A DNA stretch of 64,000 nucleotides from DAOUBP01 sp964513075 (GTDB lineage Bacteria; Chloroflexota; Anaerolineae; CG2-30-64-16): positions 100,582-164,581 of the forward strand of contig CAZELR010000002.1 in NCBI GenBank assembly GCA_964513075.1, given 5' to 3'. The notes beneath the pieces were generated by a model. It did not search any database. It was not told the origin of the DNA and was given only the letters and a program-made list of their open reading frames with translations. Numbering within the stretch: position 1 is the first letter of the stretch; each line of letters starts with the position of its first letter. A program made the translations under genes and the position numbers. This document shows positions 7,310 through 15,279 of the stretch, one piece after another.

Positions 7310-8796
7310 CGTCCATCCGCCTTCAGGTTCAGCACCCGCCAGGCCGCCGAGTCGAGCGGCAGATCCCCCAGGGTAGTGCGCGCAGTGACAAGCGCCCGGT
7401 CCGGGTCGCCCAAAAGCGCCAGCGGCACGCGCAGCACGATATCGCGGGCGTCACGACTCACCTGCACCGCAGCATTCTTCAACTCGCGACTCTGGTCGTA
7501 GACGGCCTGGGATAACTCGCCCACTTTGATGTGGATCTTGGGCATGCTTGCGAACGGTTGATCCGGCCGATAGCCGAAGAGATAGGCGGAGAACGCCACG
7601 CCCTCGGCCAGCGGCTTCGACAGTGTCACCGACAGGACCAGGCCGGTGTCTGTGCGGCGTATCGTGCGCCATTCCAAGCCGACGAACTTCGCCCGCTCTG
7701 CATCGGTCAGCTCGTCCGGCGCCTGGGTGCTGGGCTCCGCCGTCTCCAGGCCCAGCTCGGTGTCTGGCGCGGTCAGGGTCGCGTCCGGGGTGTTGCCGAA
7801 CAGCTCGTTGGCGCGGATGAAGGACGACAGATAGCGCGCGTTGGAGTCGTATTGTGTGTGGTGGGCCTCCAGGGCCATCTGCTTGCGGCTGACCTCGTCC
7901 TGGCTCAACGGTAAGGTCCACCAGGCCTCCTGTCCGGCGAGGTCGGCCGGAGGCGCCAACGTGTCCGTGGGCGCCAGACCGCGCGGCTCGGGCCAACGGG
8001 GGGTGTGCACCAGGTAGGGGTAGAGTTCCGGCGTCAGCCCCAGGTCCCACAGCGCGACGCGGGTGAAGGTGTAGAGTGCCAGATGGTCCACGTTGTGGTC
8101 GGCCGGGTGCGAGAGGAACACCTTGGTGGGTTGAACTTCCTTGATGAGCGCCTCCAGGTCGGCCAGGATGGTTTCACCCTTGTACGCCGCGCCGGGATGG
8201 TAGGCGTTGGCGTAGGGCACCTGCGTGACGCGCGTGAAGATGCTGCGCAGCGGGGGCTCGGCGCCCCAATGTTCGGTCCAGATCCCCAGCGTGCCGAAGT
8301 CGGGATAGCCGAGGAAGGTGAGCTGTTCGGGTTGCAACCCCAGAATGTGATCCGCCGCCAACGCCTCATCGTGGCGGAACAGGCCCATCGCTTCCACCTG
8401 GCCGGGCAGCAGCTCCGGCTGTTTGCGGTAGAGCACGAAGGACCACTCGTTGGCGTCGCCATAGGTCAGGAAGACCACGCGCAGCGGCAGCCCCAGGGCG
8501 GTCGCCTTCTGGATCACGCCGCCGTTGCCGATGGTTTCGTCGTCGGGGTGCGGCGCGAGAACCAGGATGCGATCCGCCGCGCTGAAGGTCAGCTCAGATG
8601 CGTTGAATTCCGCCGCGGGCTGGGGGGTCACGGCCTGCGGCGGGGCCGCAGTGGACAGAGGCGTTGCGCCGGGCTGGGGCCACGCGTTGGGGGTGCATTG
8701 TGCCAGTCCGGCGAGCAGGATCAGCATAGCTATGGTTACAGTTGTGCTCTTGGCAGCCCGAAAAGGACGCCCGGACATGTGAAGTCTACTTTTCAT
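7306..8796 (-). CDS. PIG-L family deacetylase, lipoprotein
   Basis: PIG-L enzymes are Zn-dependent N-acetyl-sugar deacetylases. The zinc motif APHPDDETIGNGG and the second motif HPADHNVDH are both present. The start at 8796 overlaps the stop of the P-ATPase gene (ATGAAAAGTAG); an in-frame ATG at 8778 is the alternative. Either gives a signal peptide ending in LLAGLAQC, so the enzyme should be lipid-anchored outside the membrane. A proline-rich linker follows. The last ~120 residues form an extra domain after the catalytic part that I cannot name. The enzyme probably acts on an extracellular glycoconjugate. Confidence 0.85.
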   Translation of the reverse strand: MKSRLHMSGRPFRAAKSTTVTIAMLILLAGLAQCTPNAWPQPGATPLSTAAPPQAVTPQPAAEFNASELTFSAADRILVLAPHPDDETIGNGGVIQKATALGLPLRVVFLTYGDANEWSFVLYRKQPELLPGQVEAMGLFRHDEALAADHILGLQPEQLTFLGYPDFGTLGIWTEHWGAEPPLRSIFTRVTQVPYANAYHPGAAYKGETILADLEALIKEVQPTKVFLSHPADHNVDHLALYTFTRVALWDLGLTPELYPYLVHTPRWPEPRGLAPTDTLAPPADLAGQEAWWTLPLSQDEVSRKQMALEAHHTQYDSNARYLSSFIRANELFGNTPDATLTAPDTELGLETAEPSTQAPDELTDAERAKFVGLEWRTIRRTDTGLVLSVTLSKPLAEGVAFSAYLFGYRPDQPFASMPKIHIKVGELSQAVYDQSRELKNAAVQVSRDARDIVLRVPLALLGDPDRALVTARTTLGDLPLDSAAWRVLNLKADGR

Positions 8797-11395
8797 AACG
8801 ACCATGCTTTTCAGTCTGGTGGTAGAACCAGGCTTTGACCAATTCGGCCGCTGCCAGATACGCGGCCACGATGCCGGCGATGGCGGCCAGGATGGCAGCC
8901 GGCAGGGGATGGAAGTCGAGCAGCCCGGCCAGCGGCGAGTAGGGCAGCCAGACGACCAACGCCGCAACAAGGGCCGTCATGATTAGCATGGCGCGGCTGG
9001 GCCGGCTGCGCAGCAGCGATCCCCGCGTCCGCAGCACGAAGACGACCAGGCTGGCCGACAGGATCGACTCGACAAACCAGCCGGTGTGGAACAGCGCTTC
9101 GCGCGCCGGATTGTTACGCGTCAGCCACAGCAGGGCGCCGAAAGTAACGAAATCGAACAACGAGCTCAGCGGCCCGAAGGTGAGCATGAAGCGCCGGATG
9201 AAGCCGATATCCCACCGTCGCGGCCGGCGCACGAAGTCGGCGTCCACGTTGTCTCCGGCAATGGTCATCTCCGGCAGGTCGGTGAGGAAGTTGATCAGCA
9301 GGATCTGCTTGGGCAGCATGGCCAGGAAGGGCAGGAACAGCGACGCGCCCGCGACGCTGAACATGTTGCCGAAGTTGGCGCTGGTAGCCATGAAGACGTA
9401 TTTGAGCGTGTTGCCGAACGTCCGCCGCCCCTGGAGGATGCCCTCGCGCAGCACCGAGAGATCATTGCGCAGCAGAACGAAATCCGCAGCCTCCTTGGCC
9501 ACATCCACGGCGGTGTCCACCGAGATGCCCACGTCCGCGGTGTGCAGGGCCGGCGCGTCATTGATGCCGTCGCCCATGTAGCCCACGACGTGGCGCGTCT
9601 TTTTGAGGGCCAGGATGATGCGCTCTTTCTCGTTGGGGTCCACCTCGCAGAACAGGGTCGTGTGTTCGGCGGCCTGCCACAGCGCGTCATCGCGCATGTC
9701 GTTGATCTCGGCGCCCGTGAGCACCCCGGTCACCGGCAGGCCGATGGCCTCGGCGGTGTGCATCGCGACCAGGTGATTGTCCCCGGTGATGATCTTGAGC
9801 TGCACCCCGAGGTCAGCCAGGTCCACCACGGTTTGTTGGACGCCGGCCTTGGGTGGGTCGAAGAAAAGCAGGAACCCGGCAAAGGCCATGGCCTGCTCGT
9901 CATCTCGGGTATACGTGCACGGATGCTCCGGCGTCATGCAGCGGACCGTCGCGACCCCCAGCACGCGATAGCCTTGGCCGCTCCACTCGGCGTAGCGCGC
10001 CAGCAGCGCAGTGCGGTGTGTATCATCCAGGGGTGCGCTGGTCTCGCCCTCCTCGACCGCGGTGCAGGCGGCCAGCACGCCTTCCAGCGCCCCCTTGGTG
10101 ATCATCAGGGGCGCGGCGCCGTTCCCTTCATCCACTACCACGCTGAGCCGTTTGCGCACGAAGTCGTAGGGGATCTCATCTACTTTGGCGACGCCTGCGA
10201 TGTCACATGTCGCGGCCTGGATCGCATCATCGAGCGCGTTGGCTAGGCCGGTCTGAAAGTGGGCATTGAGGCTCGCGAGTCGCAGCACCCGCTCCGACTT
10301 CTGCCCGACCGCGTCCAGCGCACCGTCCAGCTGGACGACCCCGGCGGTGAGGGTGCCGGTCTTGTCGGTGCAGAGCACGTCCATGCTGCCGAAGTTCTCG
10401 ATGGCGGCCAGGCGCCGCACGATGACGCCGGCCCCGGCCATCCGCTGCGCACCGCGCGAGAGGTTGATGTTGATGATGGCGGGCAGGAGCTGGGGCGTCA
10501 GGCCCACAGCCAGCGCCAGTGAGAAGAGCAGGGAGTCCACGACGGGTTTGTGGAAGAAGACGTTGACCGCGAATACCGCCAGCACCAACAGGAACGTCAC
10601 CTCGCTGAGCAGGTAGCCCAGTTGGCGGATGCCGTGCTCAAACTCGGTCTCGGGCGGCCGCAGCTGAAGCCGCTGGCTGATCTGGCCGAAGGCGGTGGCC
10701 CGGCCGGTCTGCACGATGATGGCCCGTCCCGTGCCGCTGCGCACGCTGGTGCCCATGAAGACGGTGTTGGTGCGCTCGGCCAGGCTGGCGCGCTCAGGCA
10801 CGACGCCGGGCTGCTTTTCGACGGGGAACGTCTCGCCGGTCAGCGCGGCCTGGCTGACGAAGAAGTCCTTCGCCTCCAACACGATGCCATCCGCCGGGAT
10901 CAGGCTGCCGGCCGAGAGAAGCACGATGTCGCCCGGTGCGACCTCCTCCGCCGGCACGATTTGGGCTGCGCCGTCACGCAGCACGGTTGCCTTGGCACGG
11001 ATCTGGCTGCGCAGCTTCTCGGCCGCGTTGCCCGCGCTGTACTCCTGGCTGAAGCTCAACGCCGCACTGCCCCCTACGATGGCGAGGATGATAGCGGCGT
11101 CGACCCAGTCCTGCAGGACCGCAGACACAATGGTAGCAAAGAGCAGGATGAGGACGATTGGGCTCTTGAACTGGCTCAGCAGCAGCACGGGCCAACGTGC
11201 GTGATGGCGGGTCTCCAGGCTGTTGGCGCCGCTGCGGGCCAGGCGACCGCGGGCCTCGTCGCCGGTCAGGCCGGCCGGGCTGCTCTGGAGGGCGGCCAAC
11301 AGCGCTTCGACCGGCTGGCTCCAGGAGCGCTCGGCATCGAAAGCGCCAACGCCTGCCGCTTGCACCGGGGATGCCCTGTTGGCTTCGTTTTGCAT
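8786..11395 (-). CDS. mgtA: Magnesium-translocating P-type ATPase (MgtA/MgtB type)
   Basis: 869 aa from MQNEANRASP at 11395 (GGAGGA upstream). It has the P-type order: cation N-domain, two helices, actuator loop with LTGETFPVEK, the GLTPQLLPAI helix characteristic of the MgtA branch (GLTPEMLPMI in Enterobacteria), the phosphorylation site CTDKTGTLT near residue 343, and the hinge MGDGINDAPAL near 607. Six C-terminal helices close the protein. The family imports Mg2+. The gene sits in a run with an Nramp transporter and a CDF exporter. The Q for E change in the membrane motif could shift ion choice. Confidence 0.88.
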   Translation of the reverse strand: MQNEANRASPVQAAGVGAFDAERSWSQPVEALLAALQSSPAGLTGDEARGRLARSGANSLETRHHARWPVLLLSQFKSPIVLILLFATIVSAVLQDWVDAAIILAIVGGSAALSFSQEYSAGNAAEKLRSQIRAKATVLRDGAAQIVPAEEVAPGDIVLLSAGSLIPADGIVLEAKDFFVSQAALTGETFPVEKQPGVVPERASLAERTNTVFMGTSVRSGTGRAIIVQTGRATAFGQISQRLQLRPPETEFEHGIRQLGYLLSEVTFLLVLAVFAVNVFFHKPVVDSLLFSLALAVGLTPQLLPAIININLSRGAQRMAGAGVIVRRLAAIENFGSMDVLCTDKTGTLTAGVVQLDGALDAVGQKSERVLRLASLNAHFQTGLANALDDAIQAATCDIAGVAKVDEIPYDFVRKRLSVVVDEGNGAAPLMITKGALEGVLAACTAVEEGETSAPLDDTHRTALLARYAEWSGQGYRVLGVATVRCMTPEHPCTYTRDDEQAMAFAGFLLFFDPPKAGVQQTVVDLADLGVQLKIITGDNHLVAMHTAEAIGLPVTGVLTGAEINDMRDDALWQAAEHTTLFCEVDPNEKERIILALKKTRHVVGYMGDGINDAPALHTADVGISVDTAVDVAKEAADFVLLRNDLSVLREGILQGRRTFGNTLKYVFMATSANFGNMFSVAGASLFLPFLAMLPKQILLINFLTDLPEMTIAGDNVDADFVRRPRRWDIGFIRRFMLTFGPLSSLFDFVTFGALLWLTRNNPAREALFHTGWFVESILSASLVVFVLRTRGSLLRSRPSRAMLIMTALVAALVVWLPYSPLAGLLDFHPLPAAILAAIAGIVAAYLAAAELVKAWFYHQTEKHGRYEK

Positions 11396-11445
11396 GACAG
11401 ATTCCTCCGCGCTCTTGAAGACGCTGGGTCCCAGCATCCACTCCC

Positions 11446-11727
11446 TTACTTCTGCGTAAGTGGCCAGAAGACGGGCAGTAGGACCAGCACCACTCCGAAG
11501 ATTAGCAGCGTTAGTGGCCAGCCTACTTTGAGATAGTCCCTGAACCGGTAGCCGCCCGGTCCCATCACCAGTACGTTGACCGGGTGGCCCAGAGGGGTCA
11601 GGATGCCGGCGATGCCCAGAGCCACGACGACCAGCAGCGCCACCAGGTCGGCGCGCAGGCGTTCGCTCAGGAGCAGGACCACGGCTACGATCAGGATGAC
11701 CAGGGTGAACACCAGTGGGCTTGTCAT
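11446..11727 (-). pseudogene. Internally deleted SLC13/DASS-family permease
   Basis: The 93-aa frame starts like an SLC13 (divalent anion:Na+) permease: VFTLVILIVAVVLLLSERLRADLVALLV..GILTP. It then jumps directly to the usual C-terminus, HPVNVLVMGPGGYRFRDYLKVGWPLTLL. Normal family members are roughly 400-600 aa, so about 500 residues are missing between residues ~44 and ~46. The junction keeps the frame, so a short membrane peptide could still be made. It lies 14 bases after Nramp and 50 before mgtA. Confidence 0.8.
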
Positions 11728-11741
11728 TTCATTCAGCGTTC

Positions 11742-14030
11742 TTAGCCGGCAAAGGTCTGGTAGAGCAGCACGGCATTCAGCCCGATGATCACGATCGTGG
11801 CGGCCCAGGCCAATGCCATGGTGACGCGGCCGTTGGCGAACGGCCCCATGATCGCCGGGTTGTTGGTGAAGAGCACCAGCGGGATCATCGCGAACGGCAG
11901 CTGGAACGAGAGGCTGACCTGGGACAGCACCAGGATGCGCAGCGGATCGATGCCCAGCCCGATGATGACCAGGGTCGGGAGCATGGTGATGAACCGGCGC
12001 AGCCAGACGTTCATCTTGTGGTGGATGAACCCTTCCATGATCACCTGGCCGGCCATGGTCGCTGTCGTCGAAGAGGCGATGCCGGAGGCCAGCAGCGCCA
12101 GGGCGAACGCGATGCCGGCCACAGGGCCGAGCAGCGGCGTCAAGGTGCGGTGCGCCGACTCCAGCGAGTATTCAGCCAGCTTGCCGCCTGAGAACGTGGT
12201 GGCTGCCATCACTAGGATGGCCGCGTTGACGAAAAAGGCGCCGTTGAGCGCAACCAATGAGTCCACCACTGCCAGCCGGTACACCGTCTTCTTGCGCTGC
12301 AGCGAATCGCTCGGCCGGACGCGCGTCTGGATCAGGGCGCTGTGCAGATACAGGTTGTGCGGCATCAGGGTGGCGCCGATGATACCGACCGCCACCAGCG
12401 TCGCGCCCACCGGCAGCGAAGGTGCGACCAGCCCGCGCACCACCGCGGCGAACGGCGGCTTGGCAAGCACGATCTCGGCCATGTAGCCGAAGCCGATCAC
12501 CGCGATCAGCCCAATGATGGCCAGCTCGACCTTGCGCACCCCGTATCGTTCCAGTAGCAGGATCAGCGAGATGACGACCCCGGTGAGCAGCGCAGCAGGA
12601 AAGAGCGGAATGCCGAACAACAGGTTGAACCCTACCGCGCCGCCCAAAAACTCAGCCAGATCGGTGGCCATCGCAGCCAGCTCGGCGGTGATCCACAGGG
12701 CGACGCTGGCCCAGCGCGGGTAGCGGTCGCGGCAGACCTCGGGCAGCGATCGGCCGGTGGCGAGGCCGAGTTTGGCTGCCAGGATTTGCATCAGGATCGC
12801 CATCATGTTGGCCAGGAAGATCACCCACAGCAGGCGATAGCCGAACCGCGCGCCGCCCTCGATGTCGGTGCCCCAATTGCCGGGATCCATGTAGCCCACG
12901 CTGATGACGAAGGCCGGGCCGAAGAAGACAAGCGCACGCTTGACCACGGCCAGGCTGCCGTAGCGCAGGAACAGCTCTTGCAGCCGTGCCCACTCTTCTG
13001 CCAGCCAGGCGCGCCGCGGCAGGACGATCTCGGCGATGGTGTTGGCATCCAGCAGGATCTGGTTGGCATCAGCGCGGGACAGGGCGAGCTCTTGGCTGTT
13101 GATCCGATACGTGATCGGCTCGCCCAACGGATCGGCGCGCACTGCGGCGATCGCCGCGCCCGATCTCAGGCCCGCGGCCTCCAGGCGTGCACGCAGCGCC
13201 GGCCCCTCACCGAGATCCAGCACCTGCGCGGCCTGGCCGACCTCCATCTCGGAAAGCGGCACGCGCTCGGAGGTCGCCTCGACGACGGTGATGTTGGCCG
13301 CGGCCGCGGGGGTCAGGCTCAGGCGTTGGCGGCCGCTCCATACCAGGATGCGGCCGGGCGTGCGCTCGTCCACCTCCACCTGCGCACCCGGCGTCAGGCC
13401 AATCAGGGCCAATTGCGCGAACAGCGCGGGCGGCTCGTCCTCAACGTGGCTGATGCGGCCGAGACGCTGGAGCGGCCAGCGCGAGAGAGGCGTGCCCTGT
13501 TCTGCGGGCAGCTCGCCCTCGCGGGTCGGGATGGGGTCGCCGTGCGGATCGAAGCGCGGGTAGCCCAGCGCCTCCTCCAGCGCGTTAAGTTCATCCGCGG
13601 TCGACAGATGCTCGCGGCGCATGGCTTCGTCGTGCACAGCACTCAGCGCCAGCCCTTCTTTGTCGGCCAGGTAGCGCTCCCACAGCCGGTGGCTGCGGAT
13701 TAGTTCCAGCGCCCGGCGTTCACCGGCGCGTGAGATTTGCAGTGCGCCGCCTTCGGCTTGCGCCCAGCCGCGGCGGTGCAGCTCGGATTCGATTAACGTG
13801 TAGCGCCCGGGTTGCAGGTCGGCCGCGCGGATCAGATCGCGCGCCCGCACAAGCGGCTGCTGGCGTGAGAGATGGTAGAGCGCCTTGAGGGTGTCCTCGG
13901 TGATCTCGTCCAGGCCCAGCGCAATGCGCCGGGTCCGGCGCCACAGCACGACGAGCGCGGCCGAAAGCACGATGACCGCGCTGGAAAGCGCAACGATCAC
14001 CGCAATGAGCGCGGCAGTGGAGGTATGCAT
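11742..14030 (-). CDS. mntH: Nramp metal transporter fused to a membrane-anchored DtxR-type sensor and two FeoA domains
   Basis: 762 aa. Order: one helix (8-30); DtxR/IdeR-like winged helix (40-105) and dimerisation domain (105-175); two FeoA/SH3-like domains (~183-250 and ~255-325); then Nramp (365-762). The sensor keeps DtxR metal ligands at exact DtxR spacing: H114, E118, H133, E140 and H141, with the DPHGDPIP segment after them; DtxR Cys102 is Met137 here. The Nramp part has DPGN (382-385) and MPHN (555-558), which bind Mn2+/Fe2+. The soluble sensor probably gates transport or senses metal at the membrane; DNA binding is uncertain. It follows the CDF gene by 51 bases. Confidence 0.9.
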   Translation of the reverse strand: MHTSTAALIAVIVALSSAVIVLSAALVVLWRRTRRIALGLDEITEDTLKALYHLSRQQPLVRARDLIRAADLQPGRYTLIESELHRRGWAQAEGGALQISRAGERRALELIRSHRLWERYLADKEGLALSAVHDEAMRREHLSTADELNALEEALGYPRFDPHGDPIPTREGELPAEQGTPLSRWPLQRLGRISHVEDEPPALFAQLALIGLTPGAQVEVDERTPGRILVWSGRQRLSLTPAAAANITVVEATSERVPLSEMEVGQAAQVLDLGEGPALRARLEAAGLRSGAAIAAVRADPLGEPITYRINSQELALSRADANQILLDANTIAEIVLPRRAWLAEEWARLQELFLRYGSLAVVKRALVFFGPAFVISVGYMDPGNWGTDIEGGARFGYRLLWVIFLANMMAILMQILAAKLGLATGRSLPEVCRDRYPRWASVALWITAELAAMATDLAEFLGGAVGFNLLFGIPLFPAALLTGVVISLILLLERYGVRKVELAIIGLIAVIGFGYMAEIVLAKPPFAAVVRGLVAPSLPVGATLVAVGIIGATLMPHNLYLHSALIQTRVRPSDSLQRKKTVYRLAVVDSLVALNGAFFVNAAILVMAATTFSGGKLAEYSLESAHRTLTPLLGPVAGIAFALALLASGIASSTTATMAGQVIMEGFIHHKMNVWLRRFITMLPTLVIIGLGIDPLRILVLSQVSLSFQLPFAMIPLVLFTNNPAIMGPFANGRVTMALAWAATIVIIGLNAVLLYQTFAG

Positions 14031-14081
14031 CTTTGGGTCCCGTGGCGTGGCGGACCGGATCCGGCAGCCGCCGGCGCCGGC

Positions 14082-14984
14082 CTACACGCCTCCGGTCTCC
14101 TTTGGCTCAACATGGATCGTGATGCGTGTTTTGGGCCACCTGCTGCGGATCTCATTCTCGATTGCGGTGCACCGCTCATGCGCGGCCCGCACGCTGAGGT
14201 CGCTGGGCATCAACAGGTGAAACTCCACGTAGCGCCGTGAGGCAGACTTGCGCGTGCGGAATTTGTGGTAAGTGACATCCGGGCCTTCCTTCTCTCGTAG
14301 GATGGCCTCGATTTCATCCATCTCCTCCGCCGGCAAGGCGATGTCCATCAGCCCGGCGAAGGACCGCTTGATCAGGCTCACGCCGGTGCGAATGATGTTC
14401 AGCCCCACGGCCACCGCAATGATCGGATCGAGGATCGACCACTTCGGCATGAACATCACCACCGCAAGGGCCGCGACCACGCCCACCGATGTCCAGACGT
14501 CGGTCATCAGGTGGTGGGCATCGGCCTCCAGGGTGATGCTGTCGTACTCCTCGGACTTGTGCAGCATGAAGCGCGACACGCCGAAGTTGATGGCAGAGGC
14601 TGCCACCGAGACAGCCAGGCCGGGACCGAGGTCCGACAGTGTGGAAGGATTGAGGAAGCGGTTGATCGCCGTGTAGATGATCGTCACCGCGGCGACCAGG
14701 ATCAGGGCTCCTTCGATGCCGCTGGAGAAATACTCGGCTTTGTCGTAGCCATAACGATATGATTCGTCGGCCGGCCGCGCGACGGCGGAGAGCGCGCCGA
14801 AAGCCACCAGCGCGGCCACCAGGTTCACCGACGACTCGGCCGCATCCGAGAGCAGGCTGACCGAATGGGTGAGCATATAGGCGGCGAACTTGAGCAGCAT
14901 GGTGACGATGGCTGCCGCTACCGAGACCAGGACGATGCGGGCGGCGCGAGATTGGGTGGCGGGGCTGGCCGCGACTTGGGCCAT
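14082..14984 (-). CDS. Cation diffusion facilitator (metal exporter)
   Basis: 300 aa with six helices and a C-terminal ferredoxin-like cytoplasmic domain. Transport-site residues of helix 5 are present (DAHHLMTD, H and D four apart). In helix 2 the first Asp of the FieF DxxxD pair is Ser43 and the second is Asp47, so metal choice may differ from FieF. The family exchanges Zn2+, Fe2+ or Mn2+ for protons and dimerises through the C-terminal domain. It is the first gene of the minus-strand run CDF, Nramp, SLC13 scar, mgtA, which pairs an exporter with importers. Confidence 0.88.
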   Translation of the reverse strand: MAQVAASPATQSRAARIVLVSVAAAIVTMLLKFAAYMLTHSVSLLSDAAESSVNLVAALVAFGALSAVARPADESYRYGYDKAEYFSSGIEGALILVAAVTIIYTAINRFLNPSTLSDLGPGLAVSVAASAINFGVSRFMLHKSEEYDSITLEADAHHLMTDVWTSVGVVAALAVVMFMPKWSILDPIIAVAVGLNIIRTGVSLIKRSFAGLMDIALPAEEMDEIEAILREKEGPDVTYHKFRTRKSASRRYVEFHLLMPSDLSVRAAHERCTAIENEIRSRWPKTRITIHVEPKETGGV

Positions 14985-15173
14985 GATGACACCTCCTGAA
15001 CGTACGTGAGATGTAATCGTCGAAGATGAGTCTTGGGCGATGGCGGATATTCTAGCAGACCCGCGTTGGATTGTCTAGTGCTCGTCAGGCTAGAGGGCGC
15101 ACCATTGATCCCGTGACGTGAGGTGTTCGCGGGGCTCTAACCTGATTCTTAGGTAGTTCTTAGCACTCTTTAA

Positions 15174-15201
15174 AGCAAATGTCCTGATTTGCTCATATAA
15201 T
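15174..15201 (+). promoter_or_regulatory. HtrA upstream region: TATAAT with adjacent inverted repeat
   Basis: TATAAT at 15196-15201 is preceded directly by AGCAAAT (15174-15180) and ATTTGCT (15187-15193), a 7-bp inverted repeat with a 6-base spacer over the -35 region. No good -35 hexamer is present. This suggests an activator- or repressor-controlled promoter for the protease gene at 15280. The rest of 14985-15279 shows no gene. Confidence 0.45.
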
Positions 15202-15279
15202 TCTCGTTGGAATAGGCGACAGAGGTCGATTTGAGTCGACCATCCTCGAGGCCTAGTGTCACTTTGGAGGATAAGGAAA

